Source: a virus. Taken from it: 29,585 bases of DNA. Below, piece by piece: positions 8,644-15,578 of the stretch (positions are counted from its first letter, which is position 1; each line of letters begins with the position of its first letter). The translations under genes were made by a program, and so were the position numbers. Location: positions 1 through 29,585 of IMG/VR virus record IMGVR_UViG_3300027973_000164, one strand, 5' to 3'. A model generated the notes under the pieces. That model did not search any database. It worked only from the letters and a program-made list of their open reading frames with translations, and was not told the DNA's origin.

Positions 8644-9054
8644 ATGATTTACCTACTAAAAAATACAGCAGCACAGCTCCTCTACCTTAGTCTAAAGGAA
8701 GGGGAGCTTTTGCTTGCTAATACCTATACGCATTACTTGTTAGAACTAACTAACGAGCAGACACTTGAGAAGCTTTACGCTATCCCTATTCAGATAGCAC
8801 AGAATGATAGGTATACTACCATTCAAATCGGCACCAATGCCAACACACCAACAGCTGCAAGCCTACTAATTAACTATCCAGCACGATTCAGCTACATAGT
8901 TTATGGGCAGAACAGCTCCACTAACTTAGATCCTACAGATGCTGTTGTAGAAGGGGTAATACAGATTGGTTATTTAATAGTAGAAGATTTAACTACTCCT
9001 CGATTTACAGAGCCTAACCTAACCATAGATTCAGACATTGCATACAATGGATAA
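8644..9054 (+). CDS. Structural protein of unknown role
   Basis: 136 residues, neither membrane nor enzymatic in appearance. It is mostly beta-like, with a segment FSYIVYGQNSSTNLDPTDAVVEG (shown here in part: VYGQNSSTNLDP) typical of small structural proteins encoded near the tail or head genes of Bacteroidetes phages. It lies 24 nt after the tail tube gene and overlaps the portal start (ATGGATAA), so it belongs to the morphogenesis operon. Candidate roles are a head decoration or tail accessory protein; nothing in the sequence decides between them. Confidence 0.55.
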   Translation: MIYLLKNTAAQLLYLSLKEGELLLANTYTHYLLELTNEQTLEKLYAIPIQIAQNDRYTTIQIGTNANTPTAASLLINYPARFSYIVYGQNSSTNLDPTDAVVEGVIQIGYLIVEDLTTPRFTEPNLTIDSDIAYNG

Positions 9055-10816
9055 AATAAAACACGCAGCACCAATGTTAGTTAATCTTGGCGCAGCAATG
9101 CCTCAGGAAGCTAACGAGAAAGAAACACCAAAGGGATGGGTAACATTAGGCGAGGCAAATTCCTTCCCTAATTATTTAATAGATTTATATTACAGCTCTC
9201 CGGTGCATTCTGCATTAACTATGAGCATAGCGTTTATGATAGCAGGCAAAGACATTAAAAGTAATAATCCTGCAGCACAGCGTGAGATAGATAGACTTAA
9301 ACTAAATAGCATTAGACGGCCTGTAGCATTAGATGCTAAGATGCAGGGAGGATACTACTTAGAAATTATTTGGAGCGTAGATAGAAATAGCATAGCTAAA
9401 ATTAATGAGCTGCCTTATGAGAATTGCCGTTTGGCTGTTGCTAATGATGAAGATGTTATACCTGGCATTTATTATTCTAAAGATTGGAATGATATGCGCA
9501 AAAAGAAGAACATCCCTGTATTTATCCCCATGTATAATCCTACTTCAAAAGCAGATGAGCCTTCTCAAGTGCTATTTATTGGAGTAATGACACCCGGCAG
9601 CGCATACTATCCAAAGCCTGATTACTACAGTGCTATCAATTACATAGAAATTACAAGAGAGATAAGCGAATTTTATAGAGCTTTCTTAAGTAATGGTATG
9701 GCACCTTCTTACATGCTGCACTTTAATAACGGTATCCCTGATCCTGAGGAGCAGTTAGCTATCCGTAGAAATTGGGAGACTATGGTAGGTGCAAGAAAAG
9801 CAGGTAAGGTAGTATTTACGTTTAATGAATCTGCAGATAGAGCACCCCGTTTAGACCTTGTGCCTATGACTGATGCTGATAAGCAGTGGCAAGAGTTAAG
9901 CACTCAGTCAAGAGAGAATATCTTAGCAGCTCACCGCGTTACATCTCCTCTCTTATTTGGTATTAGAGACTCAGGAGGATTAGGCAGTAACGCTGATGAG
10001 ATGAAACAAGCTTACCGTATCTTTAATAAGAATATAATTGAGCCATATCAAAAAATCATTACAGATAGCTTTGAAGAGATATTTAAGGGTATGGGGATTG
10101 TGGCTGATATTTATATTGAGTCTAATGATATTTTTGGTGAGGAAATCACTGCTCCAACTGTTGCACAATCTGCAACAACTCAACTTTCTGAGGAAAAAAA
10201 AAAGATTAATTTAGAGCCACAAGAGAAGCCACCAATTTTTACAGATGAAGATGAGACGTGGTGGTGTGAATTCTTAGAAGATAAGGGAGAGATAGTAGAT
10301 GAGGAGGAGTGGGAATTAATCGAAGCTGAGCCTGTTAATCTTGCGTCAGTTAGAAGCTACTCTGATCCTGATAAGCCATCTGAAATGGATAGCGGCTTAT
10401 ACAAAATACGCTACGCATACACAAAAAATACAAGCGCTCAGAGTAGAAAGTTCTGTAGACAAATGGCTAACGCTGCACGTAATGGATATGTATACCGTTA
10501 TGAAGATTTACAAGCTATGGAGCCCGATACTAATGAGCTAAATGAAGGTTTAGCACAAAGAGGTAGCACTACCTATTCGGTTTGGTTATACAAGGGTGGA
10601 GTAAATTGCAAGCATAATTTTGAGCGCAGAGTTTATTTCCGTAAAAGAGAGAAGGGAAGATTCGTTGCTGATAATGGCTTAGAGTCATCAGATCCAATCT
10701 CAGTGGCTAAAGCAATACGCGCAGGCATGCCTTTAAAAGATATAGCTAAAGACTTTGCTACAGCTAATACTCGCCCATTTGATATGCCTGATAATGGCAG
10801 AGTTAATCCAATCTAA
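9047..10816 (+). CDS. Portal protein with C-terminal extension
   Basis: 589 residues from the ATG at 9047. The longer reading at 9038 would begin at TTG and is less likely. The N-terminal ~400 residues have portal-like features: YSSPVHSALTMSIAFMI near the start, a central wing region, and GARKAGKVVFTFNES followed by TQSRENILAAHRVTSPLLFGI, a classic portal clip/stem segment. An acidic linker (~385-430) leads to a C-terminal domain with YRYEDLQAM, KGGVNCKHNFERRVYF and a basic end, which resembles extensions on portal proteins of Bacteroidetes phages. It forms the head vertex through which DNA is packaged. The gene lies downstream of the capsid gene, the reverse of the usual portal-protease-capsid order. 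Confidence 0.82.
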   Translation: MDKIKHAAPMLVNLGAAMPQEANEKETPKGWVTLGEANSFPNYLIDLYYSSPVHSALTMSIAFMIAGKDIKSNNPAAQREIDRLKLNSIRRPVALDAKMQGGYYLEIIWSVDRNSIAKINELPYENCRLAVANDEDVIPGIYYSKDWNDMRKKKNIPVFIPMYNPTSKADEPSQVLFIGVMTPGSAYYPKPDYYSAINYIEITREISEFYRAFLSNGMAPSYMLHFNNGIPDPEEQLAIRRNWETMVGARKAGKVVFTFNESADRAPRLDLVPMTDADKQWQELSTQSRENILAAHRVTSPLLFGIRDSGGLGSNADEMKQAYRIFNKNIIEPYQKIITDSFEEIFKGMGIVADIYIESNDIFGEEITAPTVAQSATTQLSEEKKKINLEPQEKPPIFTDEDETWWCEFLEDKGEIVDEEEWELIEAEPVNLASVRSYSDPDKPSEMDSGLYKIRYAYTKNTSAQSRKFCRQMANAARNGYVYRYEDLQAMEPDTNELNEGLAQRGSTTYSVWLYKGGVNCKHNFERRVYFRKREKGRFVADNGLESSDPISVAKAIRAGMPLKDIAKDFATANTRPFDMPDNGRVNPI

Positions 10817-10831
10817 TTAAACATTAATACC

Positions 10832-11407
10832 ATGGCAATAGCACCCGAAATACTTTTCATTAACGAAGAATTTTTAAAGAAATACACTCAGCTGAATGAA
10901 GCTGTAGATACTAACTTAATTAGACCTGCTATTTACTTAGCACAGGATAAGTATATTACTCTTTGGCTTGGCACTAACCTTACCAACAAGATTAAGAATG
11001 AGATAAGCGCAGGCACTTTAGCTGGCGTTTATGAGACTTTGCTAAATGAGTATATCGTAAAGCCTACTGCATGGTGGACTATGGTAGAACTTTACCCTAT
11101 GCTCATGTATAAGCATGATAACGGTAACTTAGTTACTCGCCAATCTGAGAATACTACAGCTATCTCTTCAAGTGAGTTAGCAAGTCTTAGAGATATGGCG
11201 CGTGAAAATGCTAACTACTATACTCAGCGTTTAGTAGATTATCTTTGCGCTAATAACTCAGACTATCCCGAATACAGCAATAACACAAGCCCTAATATTA
11301 CACCCATTCGAGTAGTAAACAGGCAGAGCCAAGTAGCTTTTAGTAGAAGTGCTAATGATGCTGCTAATCCATGGAATAGATTTAGCATTCGTAACTTTAC
11401 AAACTAA
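10832..11407 (+). CDS. Head-tail connector-like protein (DUF6712-like)
   Basis: 191 residues, helical. The N-terminal block FINEEFLKKYTQLNEAVDTNLI, then IYLAQDKYITLWLGT, and WWTMVELYPMLMYKHDNGNL are typical of the small adaptor proteins that follow the portal in Bacteroidetes phages, usually annotated as DUF6712 or as connectors. The product probably docks under the portal and joins the head to the tail. The gene starts 15 nt after the portal stop with an AT-rich leader. The family assignment is from memory of its motifs. Confidence 0.6.
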   Translation: MAIAPEILFINEEFLKKYTQLNEAVDTNLIRPAIYLAQDKYITLWLGTNLTNKIKNEISAGTLAGVYETLLNEYIVKPTAWWTMVELYPMLMYKHDNGNLVTRQSENTTAISSSELASLRDMARENANYYTQRLVDYLCANNSDYPEYSNNTSPNITPIRVVNRQSQVAFSRSANDAANPWNRFSIRNFTN

Positions 11408-11409
11408 GA

Positions 11410-11529
11410 ATGAAGATAACAAAGGAAGAGCAGACACGTAAAGACTATGAGCGTAAGCTAAAAGTCTATTTAACTAAACGCGATAAAGAATTAAGAAAGA
11501 ATGAAAGCACCAACAATAGAAGAGCTTAA
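11410..11529 (+). CDS. Small highly charged protein (39 aa)
   Basis: The ATG at 11410 is 2 nt after the connector stop. The frame runs 39 codons to TAA at 11527-11529 and overlaps the next gene by 29 nt. The product is almost all Lys, Arg, Glu, Asp and Thr (KITKEEQTRKDYERKLKVY). No homologue is recognised. The tight fit between genes suggests it is translated, but a short charged ORF can occur by chance. Confidence 0.4.
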   Translation: MKITKEEQTRKDYERKLKVYLTKRDKELRKNESTNNRRA

Positions 11530-12046
11530 AGCTCAATTCACAGAGCTTGGCTATAAGTGGCCTACTATTCACGTAGTAGGAATCCGTAGTAAAGCTAACG
11601 AGCCTAACAAATTTGACGATCTAATAGGATTGGTGCAAGGCAACGAGGTGCAATGGTATACTGGGACAACTAACCCAGGTACTTTTTGGCTAAACAATCC
11701 TATCAATTCTTTAGGCACAGCAGTACTTAAGGCAGGGCAATACGTAGATACTTATGTATTAGGTCTGCATAAGGGCAAATACACAGCATTAGTGCAGTCT
11801 AAAAAAGTAACTGTATTCAGAGATGCTGATAAAGATAGCGTAGCTGAGGAACAAGGTAAAGAAGATACAGGCCTATTTGGTATTAACATCCATCGCGCTA
11901 ATGAATTAGCTGAATCTAAGAACATTGATAAGTGGAGTGCAGGATGCCAAGTGCTGAATAGTCCTAAAGATTTCAAAGAGCTTATTCAAGCTTGTATTAA
12001 ATCAGGTAAGAAATCATTTACCTATACACTACTGAAAGAGTCATGA
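11501..12046 (+). CDS. L,D-transpeptidase (YkuD-like) catalytic-motif protein, probable lysis enzyme
   Basis: 181 residues without a signal peptide. GLFGINIHRAN (His131) and KWSAGCQVL (Ser146-Ala-Gly148-Cys149) reproduce the His...Ser-x-Gly-Cys active-site pattern of YkuD-fold L,D-transpeptidases, with Cys149 as nucleophile. The middle residue is Ala where the cellular enzymes often have His. Cellular members cross-link or cut peptidoglycan peptides. In a phage, directly followed by holin-like genes, it most likely acts as the wall-degrading lysin or as a modified descendant of one. Lytic activity is inference. A structural wall-penetrating role is the alternative. It overlaps the next gene by 4 nt. 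Confidence 0.65.
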   Translation: MKAPTIEELKAQFTELGYKWPTIHVVGIRSKANEPNKFDDLIGLVQGNEVQWYTGTTNPGTFWLNNPINSLGTAVLKAGQYVDTYVLGLHKGKYTALVQSKKVTVFRDADKDSVAEEQGKEDTGLFGINIHRANELAESKNIDKWSAGCQVLNSPKDFKELIQACIKSGKKSFTYTLLKES

Positions 12047-12216
12047 GTAATAATCAGCAGCAGATAGCAGAGGGAGTAACCGGTACAGTGAGCAGCATTC
12101 TTTTATCTGTGCCTGCGTGGATGTTAGACGTTGAATTTGCATTAAAGATATTTTGTTTATTGCTATCAGCTGTGGCATCTATCTTTACCATCTACAAGAT
12201 GCGTAAGAAGAGATGA
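12043..12216 (+). CDS. Small holin-like membrane protein (57 aa)
   Basis: 57 residues, joined by ATGA overlaps to the transpeptidase-like gene before it and the holin-like gene after it. The protein has a short polar N-terminus, one or two hydrophobic stretches (about residues 15-26 and 30-50, including FCLLLSAVASIFTIY) and a basic end, KMRKKR. That is the layout of class II holins. It could be a holin, an antiholin or a second membrane component paired with the next gene. The role comes from the cassette context, not from a recognised family. Confidence 0.6.
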   Translation: MSNNQQQIAEGVTGTVSSILLSVPAWMLDVEFALKIFCLLLSAVASIFTIYKMRKKR

Positions 12217-12458
12217 AATGGCTTAAGAGCATATTCAGTAATGAAGGAGATGCAAGCTCTAAACGAGTGGCATCTATATTAGCATTACTTGTATGCATTA
12301 ACTTAAGCTACATCGGTACCTTTACTGATTTCAAATGCCCCGAATACATGTTCGATGGCCTGCTTATTTTAGCAGGAGGAGGCTTGGGATTAACAGTTAT
12401 TGAGTCTATCTTTGACAAAAAGAAATCAAATGACACAACAGGCCAAGACACAAATTAA
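12213..12458 (+). CDS. Holin-like protein
   Basis: 81 residues. After a short N-terminus with EGDASSKRVASI, the first hydrophobic segment covers about residues 18-36, and a second covers about 48-66 (GLLILAGGGLGLTVIESIF). The end is charged. The block SSKRV before the first helix and the Gly-rich second helix fit small holins from Bacteroidetes phages, which open the inner membrane at lysis. It overlaps the preceding gene by 4 nt and the following spanin-like gene by 29 nt. Confidence 0.65.
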   Translation: MKWLKSIFSNEGDASSKRVASILALLVCINLSYIGTFTDFKCPEYMFDGLLILAGGGLGLTVIESIFDKKKSNDTTGQDTN

Positions 12459-12786
12459 AGCTGCAGCAGTTATAGTAGTAGCACTATCCATCTGCATAAC
12501 TATTCAATGCTTATATATCGCTTTAAAGGACAGTAAGAAAGCTATTCAAGGCTATGAGCGCAGAGCAGATAGAGCAACGCATGTAATAGATAGCTTAGAA
12601 GCTACTAACGTGCAGCGTATGCAAGAGATTGCACAACTGAATATGCAGATTGAACATAATACACAAATCTATGAAGCTAACATCAGCGCTATTGATTCTC
12701 TTGACCGCAATGGCCTTAAGCGCGCCATGCGTAACCTACTCTCAAGCCTTGCCGGTGAGAGATACCCTGGTCAGTCTAACGAGTAG
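12430..12786 (+). CDS. Inner-membrane spanin-like protein (Rz-like)
   Basis: 118 residues from the ATG at 12430. An upstream TTG at 12400 in the same frame is a less likely start. The N-terminus carries one membrane helix (~10-32, AAAVIVVALSICITIQCLYIAL), followed by a long charged coiled-coil (~35-95). This is the single-helix, periplasmic coiled-coil layout of an i-spanin. The 3' third (12671-12786) is also read in another frame by the next gene, as in Rz/Rz1 pairs. With the neighbouring gene it would bridge the envelope in the last step of lysis of a Gram-negative host. Spanins diverge strongly, so topology and context carry this call. Confidence 0.6.
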   Translation: MTQQAKTQIKAAAVIVVALSICITIQCLYIALKDSKKAIQGYERRADRATHVIDSLEATNVQRMQEIAQLNMQIEHNTQIYEANISAIDSLDRNGLKRAMRNLLSSLAGERYPGQSNE

Positions 12787-13069
12787 CGAAGTAAGAAGCT
12801 TACTTAAGCTAAAGGCAGAGCGTGATTATCTGCTAGAGCAAAATCTCTTATTATCAAAAAGTGATAAAATTGCAAGTTCTGTCATTAAGGATCAGCAGAA
12901 AACTATAGACGAATACAGCATAGCTAACGAGCAGAAAGCTCAGCAGTTAGTAACGGTCCAGCAAGAGCTAGATAAACAAGCTGCACGTAAAGAATCTTGG
13001 CGCAGTGCAGCGCTTATAGGTATACCTATCTCATTTGTGGGGGGTATTATCTTCAATCTACTTTTCTAA
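12671..13069 (+). CDS. Spanin-partner candidate with signal peptide and C-terminal membrane helix
   Basis: 132 residues from the ATG at 12671; the upstream TTG at 12650 is a weaker start. The first 116 nt overlap the preceding gene out of frame. Residues ~3-18 form a signal peptide (LTSALLILLTAMALSA), with a Cys at 20 whose surroundings (LSAPC) are a poor lipobox. A coiled-coil follows (~45-105), and the last 21 residues are a membrane helix (SAALIGIPISFVGGIIFNLLF). A lipoprotein-like N-terminus plus a C-terminal helix resembles a unimolecular spanin, while the nested start resembles Rz1. The two halves of the evidence point to different spanin types, which makes this pair unusual. Confidence 0.55.
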   Translation: MKLTSALLILLTAMALSAPCVTYSQALPVRDTLVSLTSSEVRSLLKLKAERDYLLEQNLLLSKSDKIASSVIKDQQKTIDEYSIANEQKAQQLVTVQQELDKQAARKESWRSAALIGIPISFVGGIIFNLLF

Positions 13070-13091
13070 GCTAACAAATCTTTGTTAATAA

Positions 13092-13119
13092 CTTTGCTAC
13101 AATTAGCAAGGTTTCTTTT
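13092..13119 (+). terminator. Intrinsic terminator at the end of the structural/lysis operon
   Basis: CTTTGCT (13092-13098) pairs with AGCAAGG (13105-13111), with one G-U, and is followed directly by TTTCTTTT. A second stem, TAACAAA/TTTGTTA (13072-13087), lies just upstream. Together they fit an end signal for the late transcript before a new promoter. Confidence 0.6.
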
Positions 13120-13147
13120 GCATATCTAAAATATTGTAGTACATTTG
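13116..13147 (+). promoter_or_regulatory. Bacteroidetes-type promoter for the early gene run
   Basis: TTTTG at 13116-13120 and TACATTTG at 13140-13147 fit the Bacteroidetes -33 TTG and -7 TAnnTTTG elements, with a 19-nt spacer. Transcription would start around 13152, leaving a short A-rich leader (AAATTAAATCAAATAAGCAA) before the ATG at 13171. This probably drives the operon that ends at 17782-17807. Confidence 0.65.
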
Positions 13148-13170
13148 TCAAAATTAAATCAAATAAGCAA

Positions 13171-13284
13171 ATGAAAAAAGCACTAATCTATTTAGCTATC
13201 CTCTTCGCAGGAATGTTAATCGCAGGCACATTCGATGCCCAAACAGCAGAATTAGAATCACAACCAAATCACTACAGCAAATGA
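13171..13284 (+). CDS. Small secreted or membrane-anchored early protein (37 aa)
   Basis: 37 residues, first gene after the promoter. It starts MKKALIYLAILFAGMLIAGT, a typical signal peptide or membrane anchor, followed by a short polar tail (FDAQTAELESQPNHYSK) with a plausible cleavage site after DAQ. It overlaps the next gene by 4 nt. I do not recognise it. A first-expressed small envelope protein could act in superinfection exclusion or host takeover, but nothing in the sequence proves this. Confidence 0.55.
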   Translation: MKKALIYLAILFAGMLIAGTFDAQTAELESQPNHYSK

Positions 13285-13481
13285 GCGACTATAAATTACC
13301 TATGTTATTTCTCGAGGATTTAAGAACTATTGATTTAGCATTAAATATAGCTATAAAGCACCTCAAAGAAAGAAAAGCTTTTGCTGATGAAATATGGATT
13401 GCAAAGATGAAAAATCTTATAGCTAATTTAGAAACTACTACCTGGAAAGAATTACCAACCCCAAATACGTTTAACAAATGA
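13281..13481 (+). CDS. Hypothetical early protein (66 aa)
   Basis: 66 residues, helical, with a Leu/Ile/Lys-rich centre (LRTIDLALNIAIKHLKERKAF) and no membrane segment. ATGA overlaps join it to the genes on both sides, so it belongs to the early operon. The family is not recognised. A short amphipathic helical protein could be a dimer or a protein-binding factor; no catalytic motif is visible. Confidence 0.55.
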   Translation: MSDYKLPMLFLEDLRTIDLALNIAIKHLKERKAFADEIWIAKMKNLIANLETTTWKELPTPNTFNK

Positions 13482-13660
13482 AAACACTTTTTGAAATTAA
13501 AGAAGTATGCCGATATGATGGCACTCGTTACTTCCTTTACATTGACAACTCATGCCACAAAGTATTCAGCACTTACGATGAAGCTTTTGCCGAGTTTACA
13601 TTAGCTACTAACTTTAGAGAGACTATAACTACTTTAGTCAGTAAGGAGGTAGAGCTATGA
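13478..13660 (+). CDS. Hypothetical early protein (60 aa)
   Basis: 60 residues, alternating strand and helix: ICRYDG-like basic strand (VCRYDGTRYFLYIDNSC), then YDEAFAEFTLAT. It is coupled to both neighbours by 4-nt overlaps. The last codons contain AAGGAGGT at 13643-13650, a perfect anti-Shine-Dalgarno complement 6 nt before the next ATG. No family is recognised. Confidence 0.55.
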   Translation: MKTLFEIKEVCRYDGTRYFLYIDNSCHKVFSTYDEAFAEFTLATNFRETITTLVSKEVEL

Positions 13661-13893
13661 AATACCATGTAACAGTAACACCATTAGACGAGGTACAAAT
13701 CTCAATAGCTGAGCGCTTAGGAACTGCTAACCTATTCATAGCAGATACTTGGGAAGTAGCACAGCAGATGCTACCACTACTTATGAAGATTTACAAATTT
13801 GACTACGTGCCAGTGTGGATTAATGAGTATAACGAAGGCGCATTGTATGAGTGGGAAAATGATGAGGTAGTAATTAGTATAAAAAGAATTTAG
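13657..13893 (+). CDS. Hypothetical early protein (78 aa)
   Basis: 78 residues, acidic, beginning MKYHVTVTPLDEVQIS and ending in EWENDEVVISIKRI. A helix with AQQMLPLLMKIYKF occupies the middle. Its start is preceded by AAGGAGGT (13643-13650), one of the few good Shine-Dalgarno matches in the window. Coupled by a 4-nt overlap to the preceding gene. No family recognised; a small soluble alpha/beta protein is likely. Confidence 0.55.
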   Translation: MKYHVTVTPLDEVQISIAERLGTANLFIADTWEVAQQMLPLLMKIYKFDYVPVWINEYNEGALYEWENDEVVISIKRI

Positions 13894-13921
13894 TATATTA
13901 GCAACTTAATTAATAATCAAT

Positions 13922-14152
13922 ATGAACAAACCAAACAATATTACCGGTAAGGTAATCGTAAGTCGGTGGGATGCCGAAGCTTGCGGATGGAAGCTGTACA
14001 CATCAGCTCACAGCTACTCTCTAACTGATTTCTCAACAGCTAAAAAGCATGGTGAGGTATTCCCTGATGATGGTACTTTTCTGTACCAATTCGAGAGCGA
14101 GGGGGAAAGTAATGTACATGATTACTTTATGTCTGACCGCTATGTTATCTGA
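13922..14152 (+). CDS. Hypothetical early protein (76 aa)
   Basis: 76 residues after a 28-nt AT-rich gap (AATTAATAATCAAT leader, no Shine-Dalgarno). The sequence has SRWDAEACGWKLYTSAHSYS and ends DYFMSDRYVI, with several aromatic residues and no membrane segment. It overlaps the following small gene by 11 nt. Function unknown. Confidence 0.55.
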   Translation: MNKPNNITGKVIVSRWDAEACGWKLYTSAHSYSLTDFSTAKKHGEVFPDDGTFLYQFESEGESNVHDYFMSDRYVI

Positions 14153-14297
14153 ACGAGCCAATAGCAAATTTATTTGCGTGCAGAGCTCACTACCGGGAGA
14201 GGAGTTAGAGTTCAATCAGCAAGCCGAGAAGATAGTCTATGAAAGCTGGCGCTCATACTTTCAAAATAACCCCCATGAACTACAGCAGAGAACCTAA
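14142..14297 (+). CDS. Hypothetical early protein (51 aa)
   Basis: The frame is open further upstream, but that part repeats the previous gene's region out of frame, so I place the start at the ATG at 14142, which gives 51 residues and an 11-nt overlap. The product is acidic and polar (LPGEELEFNQQAEKIVYESW), probably helical. It overlaps the SSB-like gene by 23 nt if that gene starts at 14275. Unknown family; moderate support only. Confidence 0.4.
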   Translation: MLSERANSKFICVQSSLPGEELEFNQQAEKIVYESWRSYFQNNPHELQQRT

Positions 14298-14889
14298 TTG
14301 GCAGAAGCTTAAGCCTGAGATAGACTGGGATGAGCAAGAAGAAAAGTTAGCAGATAAGTTAAATAAATACATAAATAAAAACAACACAGTTATGAATCAG
14401 CAAATCGTTAAACAACAGAAATTCGTTAGAACATGGAATGGCCCATCAGGAGAGATACACTACTTTGATTTAGTATTAGAGAATGGTGAGATCGGGCAAA
14501 TTGGTGTAAAGGATATGAACAGCCCTAAGATTCAGGTAGGAGCTACCTTGCACTATACAGTAGAAGAGCGCACTGGCCCAACAGGTAAAAAGACTACTAA
14601 CTTTAAGATGCAGAATCCAATGCAGTATGCAGGTACAACAGCTGCTCCAAGTGGTGGAGGTAACGCATACGTTCCACGCAAAGAAAGTCCTGATGTGCAG
14701 AACTCTATTAGCAAATCAGTAGCTCTTAATAACGCTGTGCTATTCTGCAAAGAGCAGAAAGGTAGTAAGCCAGGTGATGTGTTAGATACAGCTGAGATAT
14801 TCTTAGCATGGTTAAAAGGTGAGGCAGTAGAAGCAGTACAAATTAAAGCAGTAACAAATGAAAGCGCAGACGATGAAATGCCATTCTAA
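14275..14889 (+). CDS. SSB-like single-stranded DNA-binding protein candidate
   Basis: About 204 residues from the ATG at 14275, or 165 from the ATG at 14392, which has an A-rich leader; the choice is uncertain. The core has beta-strand-rich segments of OB-fold length (FVRTWNGPSGEIHYFDLVLENGEIGQI, shown in part as GEIHYFDLVLENGEIGQI). A Gly/Pro linker follows, and the C-terminus is ESADDEMPF. An acidic tail ending in a DDxxPF form is the hallmark of SSB proteins, which recruit replication partners through it. The body does not match canonical SSB. It overlaps the next gene by 32 nt and sits at the head of the replication genes. Confidence 0.6.
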   Translation: MNYSREPNWQKLKPEIDWDEQEEKLADKLNKYINKNNTVMNQQIVKQQKFVRTWNGPSGEIHYFDLVLENGEIGQIGVKDMNSPKIQVGATLHYTVEERTGPTGKKTTNFKMQNPMQYAGTTAAPSGGGNAYVPRKESPDVQNSISKSVALNNAVLFCKEQKGSKPGDVLDTAEIFLAWLKGEAVEAVQIKAVTNESADDEMPF

Positions 14890-15091
14890 GTTAACTCCTT
14901 TCCATAGCTGGGTGCGCAGTCATTTTTTGACTGTGGCCCACTTTGCGGAGGTGCTTGAGGTAAGTTACCCAACAGCTCAAAAGTTTATTAAGCATCCGTT
15001 TACTATGAAGGTAACTCACATAGGAAAGCTGGCTACAATAACTGAGGAGGAGATACCATACATAATAGAACTAATGAAGGATAGCAAATGA
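14858..15091 (+). CDS. Small HTH DNA-binding protein
   Basis: 77 residues from ATG 14858 or 72 from ATG 14873; both starts lie inside the SSB-like gene. The centre, HFLTVAHFAEVLEVSYPTAQKF, looks like a helix-turn-helix (FAEVLEVS then YPTAQKF as recognition helix), followed by a short helix (EEIPYIIELMKDSK). A 4-nt overlap joins it to the DnaA-domain gene. It could be a Cro-like repressor or replication-region binding protein. Confidence 0.55.
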   Translation: MKAQTMKCHSKLTPFHSWVRSHFLTVAHFAEVLEVSYPTAQKFIKHPFTMKVTHIGKLATITEEEIPYIIELMKDSK

Positions 15092-15576
15092 GCAAAGTAA
15101 TAGATAGAAAGATAGCAGATATATTGCTGCTAATCCCTGCAGATGGGCAGCAGTTCGCACGTCAAAGGTTAGATAACTTAGTGCGAGCTGTGAATGAGAG
15201 TGAGATACCGGAGCTTAAGTGGAAATCAATTAACGGGATAGCAGAATCACTTAACGAAGCTAAGGCTAAGGAAATGCTACAGGTAATATTTGACCATGGC
15301 TACTGCACGTGGGAGCAGCTTAAAGGCAGGAGTAGGCATAGAGAGGTGAATGATATTAGGCAGATATGCATGTGGGTAGTTCGCAACGGTACCAGCATGA
15401 GCTACCAAAATGTAGGGTTAATATTTGTAAGGCATCACGCTACTATCCTGCACGCTATTAACCACGTAGAAGAAATGCTGCAAACTGATCCATTATATCG
15501 GGCATGTGTACAGTCTATTTTAGATAAGCTGCAGGATGCTAATTTGCAGAGAGTGTATAATAAATTAACTCAATAA
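15088..15576 (+). CDS. DnaA domain IV-like origin-binding protein (no AAA+ domain)
   Basis: 162 residues. RSRHREVNDIRQICMWVV (~81-98) and FVRHHATILHAINHV (~113-127) match the basic loop and the signature helix of the bacterial DnaA C-terminal domain, where GRDHTTVLHA-like residues read the DnaA box. There is no Walker motif, so it could bind but not open an origin by itself. The N-terminal 80 residues are helical and unknown. Two TTATNCACA boxes lie 5 kb downstream (20713-20733). Likely roles are to recognise a phage origin, to recruit host replication proteins or to compete with host DnaA. ATGA overlap with the HTH gene. Confidence 0.75.
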   Translation: MSKVIDRKIADILLLIPADGQQFARQRLDNLVRAVNESEIPELKWKSINGIAESLNEAKAKEMLQVIFDHGYCTWEQLKGRSRHREVNDIRQICMWVVRNGTSMSYQNVGLIFVRHHATILHAINHVEEMLQTDPLYRACVQSILDKLQDANLQRVYNKLTQ

Positions 15577-15578
15577 TT

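Noticed and set aside
12400-12786. Longer spanin reading from TTG 12400, and the partner reading from TTG 12650
   Set aside because: ATG starts at 12430 and 12671 exist in the same frames and begin directly at the membrane or signal segments.
13081-13096. A second promoter with TAACTTTG at 13089-13096
   Set aside because: No TTG at the right distance upstream, and it lies within the terminator stems.
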